Assembly (NCBI GenBank): GCA_017469265.1
Contig: JAFUGS010000060.1
Coordinates: 50,272 to 114,271 of the forward strand
Length of the DNA stretch: 64,000 bases
Reading direction: 5' to 3'
Source: Clostridia bacterium
GTDB lineage: Bacteria; Bacillota; Clostridia; Christensenellales; Aristaeellaceae
Shown here: positions 33,342 through 41,704 of the stretch, one piece after another
How the letters are laid out: the number at the start of each line of letters is the position of its first letter
Position numbering within the stretch: the first letter of the stretch is position 1
The notes under the pieces: model-generated
What the model saw: only the letters and a program-made list of their open reading frames with translations
Told to the model about the DNA's origin: nothing
Database searches by the model: none
Translations under genes and position numbers: made by a program

Positions 33342-34196
33342 TTGTATACCAAAAAAAGACTGGCGCTGCCCTTTCTGCTGCCGGGGCTGGCCGGAATTCT
33401 GCTGTTTTACGTGGTTCCTTTTTTCGGCGGCGTCTGGTACAGCCTGACGGACGGCAGCTTTGAGAACGCTTTTGTCGGCTTTGACAATTATCTGAAGGTG
33501 TGGCAGAATCCCATGTTTCAGCTGGGACTGCGAAACACCATGGAGCTCAGCGCCATTTGCGCGCCGAGCCTTTTCCTGCTGTCCTTTCTGCTGAGCCTGA
33601 TCCTGAACCGGATCCGCCCCGCCGGCAGGCTGTTCCGCTCCACGGTGCTGCTGCCGTATCTGATGCCCTCCAGCGCGGTGCTGATTATCTGGCTGCTGTG
33701 GTTTGACTATGGCGGGCCGGTGAATCATCTGATCACCCTGCTGGGCGGGCAGCGGGTGGCCTGGCTCCAGGGGTCGGAGCTGCGGGTGCCGGTGGTGCTG
33801 CTTTTCCTGTGGAAGAACCTGGGCTTCTGCGTGATCATCTTTCTGGCCGCGCTGCAGGCGATTCCGGCCTCTCTGTACGAATACGCGGAGCTGGAAGGCG
33901 CTTCCTTCGGCCGGCAGGCTTTTTCCATTACCCTGCCGCTGATCGTCCCCTCCGCGTTCCTGGTGTTTATTCTCAGCTTTGTGAACGCCTTTCGGATTTT
34001 CAAGGAGGTCTACTTCATCGGGGGCGCCTATCCGGAGGAGCCGCTGTATACCCTGCAGAATTATATGAACAACATGTATGGCAAGCTGAACTACCAGAAC
34101 GTGACCACGGCGGCGTACAGCTTTGCCGTGATCGTTTTTGCGCTGTTCGGGCTGCTGTTTTTCCTGCAGCACCGGGCCCAGCGCGGGCTGAACTGA
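33342..34196 (+). CDS. ABC sugar permease, MalF/UgpA type
   Basis: 284 residues with six membrane spans; TTG start at 33342, GGAAGGG nine bases upstream, four bases after the binding-protein stop. The opening YTKKRLALPFLLPGLAGILLF is typical of MalF/UgpA permeases. The EAA loop is YEYAELEGASFGRQAFSITLP. It forms the channel with the next gene. No ATPase is encoded in the operon. Confidence 0.88.
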   Translation: MYTKKRLALPFLLPGLAGILLFYVVPFFGGVWYSLTDGSFENAFVGFDNYLKVWQNPMFQLGLRNTMELSAICAPSLFLLSFLLSLILNRIRPAGRLFRSTVLLPYLMPSSAVLIIWLLWFDYGGPVNHLITLLGGQRVAWLQGSELRVPVVLLFLWKNLGFCVIIFLAALQAIPASLYEYAELEGASFGRQAFSITLPLIVPSAFLVFILSFVNAFRIFKEVYFIGGAYPEEPLYTLQNYMNNMYGKLNYQNVTTAAYSFAVIVFALFGLLFFLQHRAQRGLN

Positions 34197-34207
34197 GGAG
34201 GCGGAGC

Positions 34208-35068
34208 ATGCGAAATGTAAAAGGCTTCCGGCTCCGGCTGATCCAGGTCTGCCTGGGCCTGCTGGCGGTGCTGCTGCTGCTGCCCATGGCGCAGACCTTC
34301 CTCTACTCCTTCTCCAGCATGACGGAGATGCAGGCTTTCATGAAGACCAGGGGCAGCTACGACGAGACCCGGTGGATGGAGGCCCATCTGATTCCCAACC
34401 TGGTTTCCCTGGGCCAGTATCATCAGATCCTGATCGCGGACAACACGGTCCTGTGGTTGTTCATCAACTCCGCCATGTACGCGGCGCTGATCCTGCTGGG
34501 CCAGGCGGCCATCATTCCGCCCCTGGCCTTCGCGCTGAGCAAATTCCGCTTTCCCGGCCGGAACGGGCTGTTCTTCGGCATCATCCTGCTGATGCTGCTC
34601 CCGTTTCAGGTGACCATGGTGCCGAATGTGCTGACGCTGCGATCCCTGGGGCTGATTGACACCATCTGGGCGGTGGTGATTCCCATGTGGTTCGCGCCCT
34701 TCTATATCTTCCTGATCCGGCAGTACATGGTCGGGCTGCCGGGAGAACTGATCGAGGCGGCGGAGATGGACGGGGCGGGCGCCATGAGCGTATATTTCCG
34801 GGTGATTCTGCCGGTATGCCGGCCCATCCTCGGCGCGGCCGCGGCCCTTTCCTTCGCGGAAAGCTGGAACCTGGTGGAGCAGCCCCTGACCTACCTGACC
34901 ACCCGGATGGATCTGCAGCCCCTGTCCACCATGTTCAACCAGCTGGCGACGGAGAACACGGGCTTTGAGTTCGCCGGGGCGGCGCTGTATATCTTGCCCG
35001 CGCTGTTTGTGTACCTCTTCTTTCAGGAGGACATTCTCAGCGGAATTCAGTTAACGGAGTTGAAATGA
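34208..35068 (+). CDS. ABC sugar permease, MalG/UgpE type
   Basis: 286 residues; ATG at 34208 after GAGGAGGCGGAGC. Six membrane spans. The EAA loop is IEAAEMDGAGAMSVYFRVILP. It has a larger extracellular loop after the first span (MTEMQAFMKTRGSYDETRW) than is usual. It overlaps the following adaptor gene by four bases (ATGA), which ties an importer subunit directly to an exporter-type adaptor at the translational level. Confidence 0.88.
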   Translation: MRNVKGFRLRLIQVCLGLLAVLLLLPMAQTFLYSFSSMTEMQAFMKTRGSYDETRWMEAHLIPNLVSLGQYHQILIADNTVLWLFINSAMYAALILLGQAAIIPPLAFALSKFRFPGRNGLFFGIILLMLLPFQVTMVPNVLTLRSLGLIDTIWAVVIPMWFAPFYIFLIRQYMVGLPGELIEAAEMDGAGAMSVYFRVILPVCRPILGAAAALSFAESWNLVEQPLTYLTTRMDLQPLSTMFNQLATENTGFEFAGAALYILPALFVYLFFQEDILSGIQLTELK

Positions 35069-36405
35069 CGATGAAGAAATTTGCCCTGCGGGGGCTGATC
35101 GTGCTGGCGGTGGCGGTTGCCCTCTGCATCTTTTTTTCCGGAACCCTTCGCACCCTGACCACCCCGAAGGCGCGTTTCGCGCAGGCCAAAATGGGGAAAT
35201 TCGAGCAGAGCACCAGCCTCACGGGCAAGGTGGTTTTCCCGGAGGAAGCGGAGATCCGGCTGCCCGTACCGGAGGGCGTGACCCTGACGGTGACCCGGGT
35301 GAGGGTGGCGGCGGGAGACCGGGTGAAGCAGGGCGATCCCCTGATTCAGGCCCGGGTCACGGATGTAGACAAAACCCTGGAAACTCTGCGGAAGGACTAT
35401 GAAACCGCCCGGAACAGCCTGCGTATCCTGGAGAAGAAAACCGGGGAGATCCGGCTCAGCCCGGGAGAACAGAAATGGCAGGAAGCCTGGGAGGCGGAGA
35501 AGACCGCCATGGAGGCGGAGCGGGACGCCCGGGTAAACCGGCAGGTGCTGCTGCAGCAGGCGGGACTGGAAGCCGGCGCGGACGCGCTGCCCGCGGACGC
35601 GGGAGAGGAGCTGACCGCGGCGGATCAGGCCTGGCGGGACGCGGAGGCGGCCTGGCGGCAGGCGCAGGCGCAGCTGAAGGCACTGGACCGGTACGCGATT
35701 GCGGAGAGCACCTGGACATCCATCCAGCAGAAAAAGGAATATACGGAGAAGATGGCGGCCTGTGAAGAGCAGATGACCGCCCTGGAGGTGCTGAAGAAGG
35801 AGGCGGAGCAGATCTCCGCGCCTTACGACGGCTATGTCAGCCAGGTGCTGGTGGAAAAAGGCGCCTCCGTGGACGGGGATACGGTGCTGGTGATGATGAC
35901 CGCCGAGGGCACCGCCCCGGTGATTCGGGCGGATCTGGGCAGCATGAAACAGGATATCGGCAAGGGAACCACCATGACCGTGGAAACGGACAGCTGGGGA
36001 CGGCCGGAAACGAAGGTGCTGTCCACCGGGGTCAACCAGGAGGGGCATGCCTACGCGGACTGTGAGATCAATGAGGATGTCCGTTATGCCCTGGGCAGCG
36101 TGGCCACCATGATGAAAAACGAAATCAAGATGACCCTGTATACCCGGGCGAAGGAATCCACCTGCCTGCTGCCGGCCAGCGCGGTGCGGGGCAGTGGCAG
36201 CGACCGCTACGTCTATGTGGCGGAACGGAAAAGCTCCACCTTCGGCGGCAGCGGCATGATCTGCCGGAAAATGCCCGTGACGGTACTGGGCGAATCCGGC
36301 AGCACCGTTTCCCTGGCGGAGGACCTGACCTATTCCCAGGTGCTGTACATGGAGGACCGGGCCCTGAGTGAGGGTGCCGCCGTCATGACCTATGACGGAA
36401 ACTGA
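35065..36405 (+). CDS. HlyD/MacA-like membrane fusion protein with coiled-coil hairpin
   Basis: 446 residues, start ATG at 35065 overlapping the permease stop. One N-terminal membrane segment (LRGLIVLAVAVALCIFF). A lipoyl half motif (VTRVRVAAGDRVKQGDPLIQ) is followed by a long Ala/Glu/Gln-rich coiled-coil hairpin at about residues 105-235 and the second lipoyl half (ISAPYDGYVSQVLVEKGASV). The beta-barrel part ends with AEDLTYSQVLYMEDR. This is the classic architecture of MacA/HlyD adaptors in Gram-positive ABC exporters. It is followed 21 bases later by a MacB-like gene. Confidence 0.85.
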   Translation: MTMKKFALRGLIVLAVAVALCIFFSGTLRTLTTPKARFAQAKMGKFEQSTSLTGKVVFPEEAEIRLPVPEGVTLTVTRVRVAAGDRVKQGDPLIQARVTDVDKTLETLRKDYETARNSLRILEKKTGEIRLSPGEQKWQEAWEAEKTAMEAERDARVNRQVLLQQAGLEAGADALPADAGEELTAADQAWRDAEAAWRQAQAQLKALDRYAIAESTWTSIQQKKEYTEKMAACEEQMTALEVLKKEAEQISAPYDGYVSQVLVEKGASVDGDTVLVMMTAEGTAPVIRADLGSMKQDIGKGTTMTVETDSWGRPETKVLSTGVNQEGHAYADCEINEDVRYALGSVATMMKNEIKMTLYTRAKESTCLLPASAVRGSGSDRYVYVAERKSSTFGGSGMICRKMPVTVLGESGSTVSLAEDLTYSQVLYMEDRALSEGAAVMTYDGN

Positions 36406-36426
36406 GAGGGGAAACAGGTCGGAACG

Positions 36427-37551
36427 ATGAAAAAGAAAACGCGGTTATCCTGGCTGAGCCTGCTGGGGATCCTCCTGCTTCTGGGAGGCCTGGCCGGCCT
36501 GTACAGCGGGCCGGAGATCAGCCAGTACGCCTTTGCGCCGACGGAGCTCAGGGCGGACAAAGCGCTGGAAAAGATGGGGGAAAGCCTCCAGGATGCCTAC
36601 GCGGCCCTGGCGCTGCATGGCAGCAGCCACGGCGTCTCCCTGGAGACGGAAAAGAAGAGCCAGGGGGACATCACCCTGTATCAGGTGGCGGGGGAATGGA
36701 ACAGCGTCTATCCCCAGGTCATGACGGCGGGCCGGCCGGTGAACCCCCAGGATCAGCGGTCTGGTCAGCGGGTGATTGTGCTGGACGCGGAGACGGCTTT
36801 CCAGCTTTTTGGCGATCAGGATCCGCTGGGGCAGCAGGTCAAGCTGGGAGGAAAGACCTTTGAGGTGGTGGGCGTGGCCGCGCACCGGCGGCGCATCGGG
36901 GAGACGGATCCCCATTGCGCCTGGATTCCCTTCGGGCTTCCGGACGTGCCGCCCTGTGACATTTTCGTTTTCAGCGCCGGCGGCGCCAGCGGTGCCGCCC
37001 TGCGCACCATGTTTGAAAACGCAGCGCGGGAGACTCTGGGCGACGGGCAGGCCATTCATCTGGGAAAAGAAAAAAACCGAGGCACAATCATGCTTCGGGT
37101 GGTGCTGCTGGTGCTGGGCCTCCGGCTCCTGGCGGCCTGGATCCGGCTGGCCAGACGGAAAAGTGGTCAATGGATCGCGGAGATCCGGAACCGGGCGAAA
37201 ACCCGCTATCCCCGGCAGATGATCGGCTTCACGCTGCTGCGCGCCGCGGGGATGCTGGGCGTCTTCGGACTGGCCGTGGCCGCCGGCGCCGGGCTGGCGG
37301 TGATGGCGGCGGCGCCGATGCGGGTTTTTCCGGAATGGGTGCCGGAGGTGCTGGTGGATCCGGAATCGCTGCGGCAGCGCTTCTGGGATCTGACCGCCCT
37401 GGCGGCGGCGCCGCGCCAGTGGCGCACGCCGGAACTGGCGGAAATCCGCTTCTGGAGCGGGATGATCCGCTGGGGGATTCTGCTCGCCCTCCTGGGCCGG
37501 ATCAAAGGAAAAAAGGCCCGGCAGAAAACGACAGCGGATCCCGCCCTTTGA
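36427..37551 (+). CDS. MacB-like permease (MacB_PCD/FtsX type), no ATPase domain
   Basis: 374 residues with MacB topology: one N-terminal span (LGILLLLGGLAGLYS), an extracytoplasmic core at about 40-210, then three spans starting at about 218, 262 and 336. The core contains the MacB_PCD hallmark AFQLFGDQDPLGQQVKLGGK followed by FEVVGVA. No MacB ATPase is encoded in this window, so it lacks a visible power source. The C-terminal spans are poorly conserved compared with true MacB, so it may be a scaffold rather than an exporter. The downstream bases continue open in the same frame after the stop (see 37552-37677). Confidence 0.7.
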   Translation: MKKKTRLSWLSLLGILLLLGGLAGLYSGPEISQYAFAPTELRADKALEKMGESLQDAYAALALHGSSHGVSLETEKKSQGDITLYQVAGEWNSVYPQVMTAGRPVNPQDQRSGQRVIVLDAETAFQLFGDQDPLGQQVKLGGKTFEVVGVAAHRRRIGETDPHCAWIPFGLPDVPPCDIFVFSAGGASGAALRTMFENAARETLGDGQAIHLGKEKNRGTIMLRVVLLVLGLRLLAAWIRLARRKSGQWIAEIRNRAKTRYPRQMIGFTLLRAAGMLGVFGLAVAAGAGLAVMAAAPMRVFPEWVPEVLVDPESLRQRFWDLTALAAAPRQWRTPELAEIRFWSGMIRWGILLALLGRIKGKKARQKTTADPAL

Positions 37552-37677
37552 GGAAACGCTGATGAAAGCTCCCCCGCGACGCAGATGTTCGACAAGGAAA
37601 CCGGGAACAACCTGATCTGGTTTGACGAGGTATCCTCCAGGGCTAACTCGCCCGTGTGCAAACAGTATAACTTCTGA
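37552..37677 (+). other. open reading remnant in frame with the MacB-like gene
   Basis: Directly after the TGA at 37549-37551 the same frame stays open for 41 more codons. It ends ...WFDEVSSRANSPVCKQYNF at a TGA (37675-37677), with an internal ATG at 37585 but no ribosome site. The peptide does not read like a continuation of a membrane domain. It may be the tail of a decayed gene or chance; I recognise no family. Confidence 0.3.
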
Positions 37678-37760
37678 GCGCGGACGGGAACTGGCCGGGG
37701 TGAAAACCGGCACAGCCTGAAAGGCTGAATGTGCCTTCAGGCGGGATTTTCCGGAAAACG

Positions 37761-37801
37761 GGCGGGAAGAATGACAAAACGGTTATTCTTTCCGCCTTTT
37801 T
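37761..37801 (+). terminator. intrinsic terminator of the hybrid operon
   Basis: Twelve-pair stem GGCGGGAAGAAT / ATTCTTTCCGCC (37761-37772, 37785-37796; one G-T pair), twelve-base loop, five T. It closes the operon that starts at 28207. The bases before it (37678-37760) hold two small hairpins (around GCACAGCCTGAAAGGCT) of unknown meaning. Confidence 0.85.
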
Positions 37802-37841
37802 CCGTGACGCCAGGGGGAAGCAACCCCCACGGAAATAACGG

Positions 37842-37870
37842 TTGCAAAGCCGAAAGGCCTGTGATAGAAT
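37842..37870 (+). promoter_or_regulatory. promoter for the DUF1858 gene
   Basis: TTGCAA (37842-37847), 17-base spacer, TAGAAT (37865-37870). Immediately upstream lies a hairpin-capable sequence with GGGGG/CCCCC arms (37801-37833), which could be an operator but matches nothing I know. Confidence 0.65.
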
Positions 37871-37923
37871 GGGCGCGTTCTGAATCAGGGGCGGTTTCCC
37901 CGAGATGGAGAGGAGTAAGTACG

Positions 37924-38127
37924 ATGGAAGTAAACGAGAAGACCCTGGTGGGCGAGATCGTGATGAAGCATCCGGAAGCCATTGAAGTGCTGATGTCCAT
38001 TGGCATGCACTGCCTGGGCTGCCCGGCGTCCCAGGCGGAGAGCCTGGAGGAAGCATGCATGGTGCACGGCTTCGATCCGGCTTCCGTGGTGGAAGCGATT
38101 AACGACCGCATTGCCGCGGCCAACTGA
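37924..38127 (+). CDS. DUF1858 domain protein
   Basis: 67-residue protein of the DUF1858 (ScdA_N-like) family. ATG at 37924 follows GAGAGGAGTAAGTACG. Family features are VGEIVMKHPEAIEVLMSIGMHCLGCPASQAESLEEAC, shown here in parts: KHPEAIEVLMSIGMHCLGC and the following Cys in EEACMVHG. The conserved C-x2-C pair suggests a role linked to iron-sulfur or redox handling; the family function is not firmly known. It is transcribed alone between its own promoter and terminator. Confidence 0.9.
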   Translation: MEVNEKTLVGEIVMKHPEAIEVLMSIGMHCLGCPASQAESLEEACMVHGFDPASVVEAINDRIAAAN

Positions 38128-38136
38128 AGTAAAAAG

Positions 38137-38165
38137 ACCGTACCCGGAACCGGTACGGTTTTTTT
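38137..38165 (+). terminator. intrinsic terminator after the DUF1858 gene
   Basis: Perfect 8-bp stem ACCGTACC / GGTACGGT (38137-38144, 38152-38159), seven-base loop, six T. Confidence 0.9.
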
Positions 38166-38232
38166 GACGATGCGGGGCGGCGCGATGCGGCCGGCCTCCG
38201 CGAAGAAATGATAAAAGGAGCGAAACACAATC

Positions 38233-38706
38233 ATGATCAACATCCGTAAAGCCACCCCGTCGGATACCCAGGCCGTGCTGGACCTTCTGAGCCAGGTGCT
38301 GGAGGTACACGCGGTGATCCGGCCGGACCTTTTTATTTCCGGCACCCGAAAGTATACGGCGGAGGAGCTGCAGGTGATTTTCGCCGATGCCCAGCGGCCG
38401 GTGTTCGTGGCGGAGGAAGAGGACGGCGCCGTGGTGGGGTACTGCTTCTGCATCCTGCAGCCGGTGGAGCATTCCAACAACCAGCGGGATTCCCTGACGC
38501 TGTACATCGATGACCTGTGCGTGGACGAAAAGCGCCGGGGACAGCATATCGGCCGGATGCTGACGGATTACGTGACCCATTTTGCCCGGGAAAAAGGATG
38601 CTATGACATTACGCTCAATGTCTGGGAGGGCAATGACCAGGCGCTGAATTTCTACCGCCGGAACGGTTTCGGCGTCCGGAAAACCGTGATGGAAAAAATC
38701 CTGTAA
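38233..38706 (+). CDS. GNAT family N-acetyltransferase
   Basis: 157 residues; ATG at 38233, AAAAGGAG 11 bases upstream. The acetyl-CoA loop is clear: IDDLCVDEKRRGQHIGRMLTD (motif A, R/Q-x-x-G-x-G/I variant RRGQHIG), followed by LNVWEGNDQALNFYRRNGF (motif B). It resembles RimI-like or small-molecule acetyltransferases; the acceptor is unknown. A partial hairpin follows at 38717-38735 (GCGCGC...), with T on the minus strand only. Confidence 0.9.
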   Translation: MINIRKATPSDTQAVLDLLSQVLEVHAVIRPDLFISGTRKYTAEELQVIFADAQRPVFVAEEEDGAVVGYCFCILQPVEHSNNQRDSLTLYIDDLCVDEKRRGQHIGRMLTDYVTHFAREKGCYDITLNVWEGNDQALNFYRRNGFGVRKTVMEKIL

Positions 38707-38820
38707 GGGAAAAAACGCGCGCTTCACGGAGCGCGAAACACGGCGGAAAAACAGCGGGATGAATTCAGAAGCGTCATGAACTCGTAATCAATTTGTAGCA
38801 CATTTTGCCGAAAGATCATG

Positions 38821-38826
38821 TATACT
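38821..38826 (+). promoter_or_regulatory. possible -10 of the phn operon
   Basis: TATACT at 38821-38826, 60 bases before the phnD start; no good -35 at 16-18 bases. It may need an activator, or the operon may read from elsewhere. Confidence 0.35.
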
Positions 38827-38885
38827 TCTGTGTGTCCGGAAATGATTCCGGACAGAGCACAGATCAATTACAGGAGGAAGAAGAC

Positions 38886-39932
38886 ATGAAGAAGATCGTT
38901 TCCCTGCTGCTGGCGCTGGCAATGCTGCTTTCCTGCGGGCTGGCCCTGGCGGACAACATCAAGATGGATAAGCTGACCTTCCAGTTCGTGCCCTCGAAGG
39001 ACGCGGACGTGATCATCACCGGCACCAAGAACCTGCCGGACCTGATCAAGGCGGAAATGGCCAACCTGGGCTATGACATCGGCGATGTGGAAATCTCCGT
39101 GGGCACCAGCTATGAGGCCACCGGCGAAGCCATGAGCGCCGGCACCATCGATGTGGGCTGGCTGCCCGGCGGCACCTACGCCATCTACAGCCAGAACAAG
39201 GAAGTGGACGTGATCCTGACCGCCACCCGCGCGGGCCTGTCCAATGACAGCGAGAATCCCGCGGACTGGAACGGCGACGCCAACAAGACCCTGCCCACCG
39301 AGAATCAGGTGACCTTCTATCGCGCGCTGATCTACGCCGCCCCCACCGAAAAGGGCAAGGCGCTGGCCGCGAAGGTGAACGCCGGCGAAACGCCCACCTG
39401 GGAGGAGCTGGACGCCTGCACCTGGGCCGTCGCGAACACCTCTTCCTCTGCCGGATACATCTATCCCACCATGTGGCTGATGGATCACTATGACGGCAAG
39501 AAGATCTCCGACCTGAGCTCCGTGCTGACGCTGGGCTATGCGGACGCCTTCGCGCAGGCTGCCGCCGAGCAGGTGGACATCATCTGCTGCTACGCGGATG
39601 GCCGCCGGGACTATGAGATTCCGTGGAACCTGCCCACTGACCAGGCGGATGAGACCGGCAAGCAGGGCATGGGCCGCCAGGACACCATCTGGAACGAGCT
39701 GAACGTGATCGGCGTGACCCCCGGCATCTATAACGATACCGTCGCCGTGACCACCGCGAAGCCCGAAATCTACAATCCGGAGTTCATCAGCGCCCTGCAG
39801 ACCGCGCTGATCAACATCATCAACACCGACGAAGGCAAGGACATCTTCTATGTCTACAGCCACACCGGATACGCCATCGCGCATGACAGCGATTATGACG
39901 GAGCTCGTCAGGCGCTGAGCGTCGTGAAGTAA
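38886..39932 (+). CDS. phnD: phosphonate-type ABC transporter binding protein (PhnD)
   Basis: 348 residues; ATG at 38886 after ACAGGAGGAAGAAG. The signal peptide ends LLSCGLALA, which can be read as a lipobox (cleavage before Cys17) or as an SPase I site after ALA. The body is PhnD/PtxB-like: FQFVPSKDADVIITGTKNLPD, then ISVGTSYEATGEAMSAGTIDVGWLPGGTY in parts (AMSAGTIDVGWLPGGTYAI). Ligands of this family include phosphonates, phosphite and phosphorylated nucleosides. A terminator hairpin separates it from phnC, giving excess binding protein. No C-P lyase gene is in the window. Confidence 0.9.
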   Translation: MKKIVSLLLALAMLLSCGLALADNIKMDKLTFQFVPSKDADVIITGTKNLPDLIKAEMANLGYDIGDVEISVGTSYEATGEAMSAGTIDVGWLPGGTYAIYSQNKEVDVILTATRAGLSNDSENPADWNGDANKTLPTENQVTFYRALIYAAPTEKGKALAAKVNAGETPTWEELDACTWAVANTSSSAGYIYPTMWLMDHYDGKKISDLSSVLTLGYADAFAQAAAEQVDIICCYADGRRDYEIPWNLPTDQADETGKQGMGRQDTIWNELNVIGVTPGIYNDTVAVTTAKPEIYNPEFISALQTALINIINTDEGKDIFYVYSHTGYAIAHDSDYDGARQALSVVK

Positions 39933-39948
39933 TTTCATATCGGGATCA

Positions 39949-39981
39949 GGCCCGGCAGCCCCATCGGTTGCCGGGCCTTTT
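39949..39981 (+). terminator. intercistronic hairpin between phnD and phnC
   Basis: Twelve-pair stem GGCCCGGCAGCC / GGTTGCCGGGCC (39949-39960, 39966-39977; one G-T pair), CCATC loop, TTTT. It probably attenuates downstream genes and stabilises the phnD transcript. Confidence 0.75.
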
Positions 39982-40037
39982 CAGAGAAACAGCGTGCCGA
40001 AGCAGCCTGCCATGGACAGGAAAAGGAGACGATCCAG

Positions 40038-40796
40038 TTGATAGAGTTCAAACATGTGGACAAGGTATATCCCAATGGGGTCAAGGGCCTGAAGGACATC
40101 AACCTGACCATTGATCAGGGGGAATTCGTGGCGATCATCGGACTCAGCGGCGCAGGGAAGTCCACGCTGATCCGGACGATTAACCGCATGATCGACGTGA
40201 CCGGCGGCCAGCTGATCGTCGACGGGACGGATGTCATGACCCTGAAGGGAAAGGCCATGCGGCGGTATCGGCGGAAGATCGGGATGATTTTTCAGTCCTA
40301 CAATCTGGTGACCCGCTCGACGGCGATCAAGAACGTGCTGACCAGCATGGTGCCGGACATGCATTTCTTCCGGGTGCTGCTGGGGCTGTTCACGAAGGAG
40401 CAGAAGATGCACGCCCTGGAGGCCCTGGACAAGGTGGGCATCCTGGACAAGGCCTATACCCGGTGCGATCAGCTCTCCGGCGGCCAGCAGCAGCGGGTTT
40501 CCTTGGCGCGGACGCTGAATCAGAATCCGACCATCATCCTGGCGGACGAGCCGGTGGCGGCGCTGGACCCGGTCACCGCGAAACAGGTCATGAGCGACTT
40601 TAAGCGCATCAATGAAGAGATGAACATCACGGTGCTGATCAATATCCATCACGTGGATCTGGCGCTGAATTACTGCTCCCGGGTGATTGGCATCCGGGCG
40701 GGCGAGGTGGTCTACGACGGGCCCACCAGCGCCGTGACCCAGGAGATTCTGGATCAGATCTATAATGGCGCCGCGATTCCCAAGGCGGAGAAATGA
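40038..40796 (+). CDS. phnC: phosphonate-type ABC transporter ATPase (PhnC)
   Basis: 252 residues; TTG start at 40038 with AAAGGAG nine bases upstream. The full set of ATPase motifs is present: Walker A GLSGAGKST (35-43), signature LSGGQQQRVSLART, Walker B ILADEPVAALDP. It powers the PhnE permeases encoded next. Unlike the two sugar-type importers in this window, this importer carries its own ATPase. Confidence 0.93.
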   Translation: MIEFKHVDKVYPNGVKGLKDINLTIDQGEFVAIIGLSGAGKSTLIRTINRMIDVTGGQLIVDGTDVMTLKGKAMRRYRRKIGMIFQSYNLVTRSTAIKNVLTSMVPDMHFFRVLLGLFTKEQKMHALEALDKVGILDKAYTRCDQLSGGQQQRVSLARTLNQNPTIILADEPVAALDPVTAKQVMSDFKRINEEMNITVLINIHHVDLALNYCSRVIGIRAGEVVYDGPTSAVTQEILDQIYNGAAIPKAEK

Positions 40797-40804
40797 GGCG
40801 GAGC

Positions 40805-41683
40805 ATGAAAAAGAAAGACGCAAACGCCTCCGCGGTGAAGGTTCCGCTGCTGGATCGGATTATTCCGCCGAAGACGATTACGCTGCCAAACGGGCATACC
40901 GTTCGCAAGCCGGTCTCCCGGGCGCCGTTCATCTCGGTCATCGTCATCGCGGTGATCTGGATTTCCGCCGTCGTGACCGGATTCGATTTCGGCATCATCA
41001 TCAGCCGGGGCAGCCAACTGGGATACATTCTGGGACGGATTTTCCAGCCCAACTGGAGCTATTTTGGCGGGGACGCGGCGAACACCTCGAAGCTGATGGG
41101 CGCGCTGTTTGATACGATCAAAATGTCCATCATGGGCTCCGTGATCGGCGCGACGCTGGCCCTGCCCATTGCCGTGCTGAGCTCGACAAATATCAATAAA
41201 AACGGTGTTGTGGTCTGGTTTCTGCGAATTCTGCTGATGATCATCCGGACGCTGCCAACCCTGATCATCGCGAAATTCGCGTCCCTGATCTTTGGACTGG
41301 GCACCTTCGCCGGCACGGTGGCCATCGTGGTTTTCACCTTCGGCATTGTGGCGAAGATGATGTATGAATCCATCGAGACCATCGACATGGGCGCTTTTGA
41401 GGCGACGGAGAGCTTCGGGGCGAACAAGTTCCAGAGCTTCTGGAGCGCCTGCATGCCCCAGATTCTGCCGACCTATCTGAGCTACTGCCTTTACAGCCTG
41501 GAGATGAATATCCGGGCGGCGGCCATCCTGGGATACGTAGGGGCCGGCGGCCTGGGCATCCTGATCAACGAGTTTATCGGCTGGCGGGATTATGAGAGCC
41601 TGGGCGCGGTGCTGCTGGCGCTGTTCGTGGTGGTGCTGATTATTGAAAACACCAGCCAGTACCTGCGCAGGAAGCTGAGCTGA
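40805..41683 (+). CDS. phnE: phosphonate-type ABC permease (PhnE, first copy)
   Basis: 292 residues from ATG 40805 (GAGGCGGAG upstream). An in-frame ATG at 40793 overlapping the phnC stop is also possible and would add four residues. Six membrane segments and the PhnE permease loop (FEATESFGANKFQSFWSACMPQI) are visible, with the family-typical VGAGGLGILINEFIGW near the end. It pairs with the next permease. Confidence 0.88.
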   Translation: MKKKDANASAVKVPLLDRIIPPKTITLPNGHTVRKPVSRAPFISVIVIAVIWISAVVTGFDFGIIISRGSQLGYILGRIFQPNWSYFGGDAANTSKLMGALFDTIKMSIMGSVIGATLALPIAVLSSTNINKNGVVVWFLRILLMIIRTLPTLIIAKFASLIFGLGTFAGTVAIVVFTFGIVAKMMYESIETIDMGAFEATESFGANKFQSFWSACMPQILPTYLSYCLYSLEMNIRAAAILGYVGAGGLGILINEFIGWRDYESLGAVLLALFVVVLIIENTSQYLRRKLS

Positions 41684-41704
41684 GAAAGGGGAGAGCATTG
41701 CAAC

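Noticed and set aside
37678-37760. Possible cobalamin-type riboswitch behind the MacB-like gene
   Set aside because: Some GGTGAAA/CCGGC-like pieces are present but the conserved B12 box and core sequence are missing, and it lies upstream of a terminator with no gene to control directly.
38717-38735. Hairpin after the GNAT gene as its terminator
   Set aside because: The plus strand has no T-run after the six-base stem; T is only present on the minus strand where no gene ends.
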